In this document: positions 5,136 to 8,308 of the stretch, piece after piece
Layout of the letters: every line of letters starts with the position of its first letter
Position numbering within the stretch: the stretch's first letter is position 1
Assembly: GCA_012517485.1 (NCBI GenBank)
Contig: JAAYUT010000028.1
Coordinates: forward strand, 1 to 8,308
From: Candidatus Atribacter fermentans
GTDB lineage: Bacteria; Atribacterota; Atribacteria; Atribacterales; Atribacteraceae
Length of the DNA: 8,308 bases
Direction: 5' to 3'
Program-made: the position numbers and the translations under genes
The notes under the pieces: model-generated
Databases searched by the model: none
What the model was told of the DNA's origin: nothing
The model's input: the letters and a program-made list of their open reading frames with translations, nothing else

Positions 5136-6032
5136 TCAATCAAATTTTTTGATAATTTTGCCGTTGAGATCAACCGGAATAGCACCATTCGCAATAAAAT
5201 AACGATTGGCACTTTTTTCATTTTCTTCGGGATATCTGACAAAAAAGGTTTTATTTTGTCTCAACCCTCTCAAGATCCATCGCCATATTTCTCTTTTCTC
5301 AATCGCATCAGCAATAAAAATGTCTTTGGCCAACCCATATTGGAGTAAATCACGTTGTAAAGCCCATTTTTTCCCATTATTATTTTTAGGAAAGACAGTA
5401 CTAAGGAATAGCACTTGTCCATTCGCCACATACTGATCAAAAGCATTTAACGGTCTTTTTAAAGAGAGTACACCTTGATCCAATAGAACGAGAGACCTCC
5501 CTCCAAATTGAAGACATAAGTTGAGAATGTAACGATGATAGCCAGGTTCAATCGTGGTAATCAAAGTAATATCTTCCTTGACAAAACGTCGTACCAGGTT
5601 CTGTATAAATATCAACCCATTTCCAGAACCATGGTTGGATCCCAAAATACATGCTGCTGGTGTATTAAAAAGAGCAATATTCCCTTTAGTGTAAAAGAGA
5701 GTTGGAGCATGAGATTTTCCAAGCTTTTCTCGTAAATGGGCAGAATAAAAACGGGAATGAACTGGTACGACATCAAAACCCCGTTCAGAGATTTTTTGGG
5801 TAATAGTTGCATAATAGGGAAATTTTTCTTGAACCGATTTCAGAATTGCTATTTCTTCTTGGGGGAAATGAAAAAGACCTTCCCATTCTTCAGGTTTTAA
5901 AGCAAAAAAGTCATGAAAAGCAAAACGATTTCTCAATAACCGGTCAAAAAAATCATTGATTTTTTCTCTGCTCCAATTTGGAAGGTGGGCAATCGCCACC
6001 CAATAGGCAGCTTCAGGTGAAATAGGCTCCAT
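5136..6032 (-). CDS. Divergent DprA/Smf-like Rossmann-fold protein with degenerate core motifs
   Basis: The 298 residues follow the DprA layout. Residues 10-65 resemble its N-terminal helical domain (YWVAIAHLPNWSREKINDFF). A linker then leads to PTLFYTKGNIALFNTPAACILGS (110-132), the usual entry to the Rossmann domain. Later come GGRSLVLLDQGV (177-188), QRDLLQYGLAKDIFIADA (226-243; DprA has PRRNRIIAGLSD...VVEA) and SANRYFIANGAIPVD (274-288; DprA GSNRLIREGAKPV). DprA loads RecA on incoming single-stranded DNA. The signature GSR-x5-YG is here GSNHGSGNG (131-139), and SGxAxGID is ITTIEPGYHR (158-167), so the Arg and the second Gly-rich loop are lost. It may bind another ligand or be an inactive paralogue. 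It lies 43 bases after the URO-D gene. Confidence 0.72.
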   Translation of the reverse strand: MEPISPEAAYWVAIAHLPNWSREKINDFFDRLLRNRFAFHDFFALKPEEWEGLFHFPQEEIAILKSVQEKFPYYATITQKISERGFDVVPVHSRFYSAHLREKLGKSHAPTLFYTKGNIALFNTPAACILGSNHGSGNGLIFIQNLVRRFVKEDITLITTIEPGYHRYILNLCLQFGGRSLVLLDQGVLSLKRPLNAFDQYVANGQVLFLSTVFPKNNNGKKWALQRDLLQYGLAKDIFIADAIEKREIWRWILRGLRQNKTFFVRYPEENEKSANRYFIANGAIPVDLNGKIIKKFD

Positions 6033-6075
6033 AAGAATGACCTCTTTTTATAAAAATATTGGCTGCCTTTTTTCT

Positions 6076-7023
6076 TTATGAATAGCGTAATTTCTTAAAT
6101 CCTCGAATACTAGCTCGATAGTTCTCCTCGCTCATTCCAATTGAATGATATTCTTCAGCATACCCTATCAAGCCTCCATGAAACCTGCCTAAGTGTTCAA
6201 ATAAATGTTTGGTGTATTCTTCAATTTCTGAAGGGTTTCCAGATATGCCGGTAGTTTGATAACTTACCGGACAGCAAAAACAAACCTTCCCCCCAAAATC
6301 TCTTCCCAATCGAGGAATATCATAGAGATTGGGTTGACTGATATTGAGAACATCGACACCAATCTCGATAAAATCTGAAATGATTGGGTAAATAAATCCA
6401 CAAGAATGGAAGTAAACATACATTCCCTGCTGATGAACTAAATCAAATTGTTTCCGATAGCGTGGTTTAAAAATTTTCCTCCACAGATCGGGTGAAATCA
6501 TCAAGCCTTTTTGCGTTCCCCAATCATCCAAAAAAATAATTCCATCAACACCAAAACTCGAAACCTCCCTTATCAGACTTTCTTCAAAGTTAAAAACGAC
6601 GTCGATTAATCGCTCCAATTGTCTTGATTGAGTATATAAATGAATTAATACCTCCTCAAAACGAGCCAAAAAAGTAATGGTAGTAAATCCTGACAAAGCC
6701 AAACTCGCCATGAGAAATTTTTCCGGATAGGTTTCTTTCATTTTGAGGAGGTCGTCATACCGACCTGGTCGGTTAATTGGTGGTGGTTCAAGCTTATCGA
6801 TTTCATCCCAATCTTTAATGAAGGGATCACACGGCTGGCCCATAGTCTCATCTTTTCTTGACCAAAAAAATCCCCACTCTGAATAGTCTCTATTTTCTCC
6901 TAAAAAATGTTTTTGTATTTCACCGTAAACAATATCTGATTGATCATAGTCTTGGTTCCAGATGAACAAAGGAACGTAGTCAGGATGTTCTCTTCGGATG
7001 GCTCGAATAACTTGATCCCTCAT
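6076..7023 (-). CDS. URO-D-fold protein, MtaA/CmuA methyltransferase-like
   Basis: This 315-residue protein opens as URO-D relatives do (MRDQVIRAIRREHPDYVPLF). It contains DGIIFLDDWGTQKGLMISPD (160-179), WRKIFKPRYRKQFDLVHQQG (181-200) and YFHSCGFIYPIISDFIEIGV (204-223), a series typical of the uroporphyrinogen decarboxylase superfamily. It lacks the RQAGR stretch of true HemE, so haem synthesis is unlikely. H206 and C208 match the H-x-C zinc ligands of MtaA-type methyl-corrinoid:thiol methyltransferases. The C-terminal cysteine of that set is not at its usual place (GGLIGYAEEYHSIGM, 283-297); H293 or C248/C250/C251 might substitute. No corrinoid protein gene is nearby. It is preceded by AAAGGAG and lies 31 bases after the cupin gene. 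Likely cytoplasmic methyl-transfer role; substrate unknown. Confidence 0.88.
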   Translation of the reverse strand: MRDQVIRAIRREHPDYVPLFIWNQDYDQSDIVYGEIQKHFLGENRDYSEWGFFWSRKDETMGQPCDPFIKDWDEIDKLEPPPINRPGRYDDLLKMKETYPEKFLMASLALSGFTTITFLARFEEVLIHLYTQSRQLERLIDVVFNFEESLIREVSSFGVDGIIFLDDWGTQKGLMISPDLWRKIFKPRYRKQFDLVHQQGMYVYFHSCGFIYPIISDFIEIGVDVLNISQPNLYDIPRLGRDFGGKVCFCCPVSYQTTGISGNPSEIEEYTKHLFEHLGRFHGGLIGYAEEYHSIGMSEENYRASIRGFKKLRYS

Positions 7024-7054
7024 TCCACTTCAACTCCTTTAGAATAAAAAAACA

Positions 7055-7402
7055 CTATCCTTTTACCCGATCTTCGCACCCGGCTGGAATGATACAAAGG
7101 AAAGTTAATTCTTGATGAGCGAGGTTTCGTACTAAATGTGGTTCATTCGGTGCAATATAAATTGCATCTCCTGGTTCGATTTCGATTTCAGTGTCTCCAC
7201 TTTTAATGATACCTTTTCCCGAAAGAACATAGACCTCATGTTCCCAAGGATGAGCTTCTTCCGAGGGTTGGCTGTTATCGGTGATGGTGAAATGTCTCAT
7301 TTCAAAACGAGGAACACCCATTTCTTTTGAAATCAGCCAGCGTACCTTTTTCCCATGAGGAGTTCGGATTTCTTTGACTTCACTGACTTTGGTTCGAATC
7401 AC
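7055..7402 (-). CDS. Small single-domain cupin
   Basis: This 115-residue cupin shows both barrel motifs. Motif 1 is EEAHPWEHEVYVLSGKG (48-64), with H51, H55 and E56 as likely metal ligands. Motif 2 is GDAIYIAPNEPHLVRN (78-93), with H89 as the last ligand and P85/N93 conserved. Such proteins bind a divalent metal and act as small dioxygenases, isomerases, or ligand-sensing or stabilising partners; sequence alone does not decide. I chose the GTG at 7402 because AGAGGGG lies eight bases upstream; ATG at 7423 and TTG at 7426 are in frame but have no ribosome site and would crowd the preceding stop. It follows lplA by 24 bases and precedes the URO-D-like gene by 31, so it may serve the same pathway. 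Confidence 0.88.
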   Translation of the reverse strand: MIRTKVSEVKEIRTPHGKKVRWLISKEMGVPRFEMRHFTITDNSQPSEEAHPWEHEVYVLSGKGIIKSGDTEIEIEPGDAIYIAPNEPHLVRNLAHQELTFLCIIPAGCEDRVKG

Positions 7403-7426
7403 GTTTATATCCCCTCTTTTCATCAA

Positions 7427-8308
7427 CTAAGAAATGATAAGCTTAATGAGCTGCTCGGTATTCAATCCATAAAAATAGCTTCCAATCTGAATATCTCGCA
7501 ATCTCAAAGCGATATCATTTCTCTCATAGCGGATACCAACCAATAAATTTTCAATGTCATCCTTATCTTCCCTTCCAAAAAAATCACCATAAAATTTGCA
7601 TTGTCGAATTATTCCTTGATTCACATCCAGCCAAGCTTCGATTTTGCCAAATTCAAAGCGTTGAGATTTTTTAATTGTAAAAAAAGGCGATTCACCATAA
7701 TTCCATTCCCAGGTTCGATATTTATTCTGAGCTAATGCCTCGATCTGGTGTCGGTCATTTTCTGTGAAAGATATCGACTGAATTCTTTCATCAACTAAGC
7801 AAAATTGATTATAAAGTAAATTTTTAAATTCCTCTATAGAACAGGGTTTCTTTAAATAGGGATAAATATTGGTCACCCGACTCCGAATAGATTTAATTCC
7901 TTTTGATTCAATTTTATCGATTGATACCCTCAGTGCTATTTCCAGATGATTTAAATTGGTATTGAAAAGCAAGGTTCCATGGTGAAGACATTTTCCTTTC
8001 TTGATATATTGTGCATTTCCGGAAAACTTCTTCCCTTCAATAGATAAATCATTTCGACTATTAAATTCAGCAGGAATTCCAATCCGTTTCAAAGCAGTGA
8101 TTACTGGTTCAGTAAATTTTTTAAAATCGAAATCCAACGAATTGTCTGATGCTTTCACGATAAATGTAAAATTTAGATTGCCTAAATCGTGATATACTGC
8201 TCCCCCACCGGATAATCTTCGCACCACGGCAATATTGTTGGCCTGGACAAATTCACTATTAATTTCCTCAATAGTATTTTGGTGTTTTCCGATGATAATT
8301 GATGGCTG
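7427..8308 (-). CDS. lplA: Lipoate-protein ligase A, partial (5' end outside window)
   Basis: The frame is open from the right edge to a TAG at 7427, giving 293 residues; roughly the first 40 of the usual 330 or so are missing. It reads QPSIIIGKHQNTIEEIN, then the lipoyl-adenylate loop VVRRLSGGGAVYHDLGNLNF (28-47), the catalytic-lysine region EGKKFSGNAQ (91-100) and HHGTLLF (109-115). A C-terminal accessory domain fills the remainder, to GLNTEQLIKLI. LplA activates free lipoate (or octanoate) with ATP and attaches it to lysine of E2 or GcvH proteins in the cytoplasm. The GTG at 8227 is internal and not the start, since homology continues upstream. It is the most 5' gene visible of the five-gene minus-strand operon. 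No E2 or GcvH gene is in the window. Confidence 0.95.
   Translation of the reverse strand, partial: QPSIIIGKHQNTIEEINSEFVQANNIAVVRRLSGGGAVYHDLGNLNFTFIVKASDNSLDFDFKKFTEPVITALKRIGIPAEFNSRNDLSIEGKKFSGNAQYIKKGKCLHHGTLLFNTNLNHLEIALRVSIDKIESKGIKSIRSRVTNIYPYLKKPCSIEEFKNLLYNQFCLVDERIQSISFTENDRHQIEALAQNKYRTWEWNYGESPFFTIKKSQRFEFGKIEAWLDVNQGIIRQCKFYGDFFGREDKDDIENLLVGIRYERNDIALRLRDIQIGSYFYGLNTEQLIKLIIS

Noticed and set aside
5113..5139. Longer nitroreductase start at the TTG at 5139
   Set aside because: It overlaps the stop of the DprA-like gene and has no ribosome site, whereas the ATG at 5112 has GGGGGG seven bases upstream.
4991..5242. Minus-strand 83-codon frame across the nitroreductase/DprA-like junction
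   Set aside because: It overlaps both genes in another frame, and both have stronger homology and start signals.
6076..7023. True uroporphyrinogen decarboxylase HemE
   Set aside because: The N-terminal RQAGR substrate motif is absent and H-x-C metal ligands typical of methyltransferase relatives are present.
7403..7426. Longer cupin starts at ATG 7423 or TTG 7426
   Set aside because: Neither has a ribosome site, while the GTG at 7402 has AGAGGGG at proper spacing.

Overview
This is an AT-rich bacterial window with long homopolymer runs, mostly strong purine-rich Shine-Dalgarno sites (AAAGGAGG, GGGGGG) and many short dispersed intergenic repeats. The gene set suggests an anaerobic, possibly thermophilic bacterium: a Peripla_BP_4 sugar-binding protein, a URO-D-fold methyltransferase-like protein, lipoate salvage, a SagB-type nitroreductase and DUF4342. 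Atribacterota or a neighbouring deep-branching lineage is my best guess, but it rests on overall impression and not on any marker gene. No rRNA, tRNA, CRISPR array or transposase gene is visible.

Left part (1-2517, all genes on the minus strand). A secreted or membrane-anchored protein of unknown function runs off the left edge (724 to 1). A repeat-rich gap (725-1129) follows. Next comes a two-gene unit transcribed leftwards: a DUF4342 protein (1977-1678) and then a small flavodoxin-like protein (1642-1130). A second repeat-rich gap (1978-2517) holds at least five kinds of short repeat or hairpin. A 42-base element occurs on both sides of the DUF4342/flavodoxin unit as a direct repeat (1019-1060 and 2344-2385, one mismatch).

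Middle (2518-4404). A complete SRAP-family abasic-site protein (YedK/HMCES type) lies on the minus strand. It has no Shine-Dalgarno site, but a perfect TATAAT box is placed so that the start codon would itself be the transcription start. Divergent from it, on the plus strand, is a solitary exported sugar-binding protein (3354-4340) that ends at a strong bidirectional terminator built on CCGCGG (4357-4404).

Right part (4420-8308, minus strand). Five genes with gaps of 23 to 43 bases form one apparent operon, read in the order lplA (5' end outside the window), cupin, URO-D-family protein, degenerate DprA-like protein, exported SagB-like nitroreductase. It ends at the shared terminator. Lipoate ligase and the cupin/URO-D pair point to cofactor or one-carbon metabolism. 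The DprA-like protein keeps the whole DprA layout but has lost the signature residues of its nucleotide/DNA-binding core, so it is the least expected member. No single pathway joining the five is evident from sequence alone.
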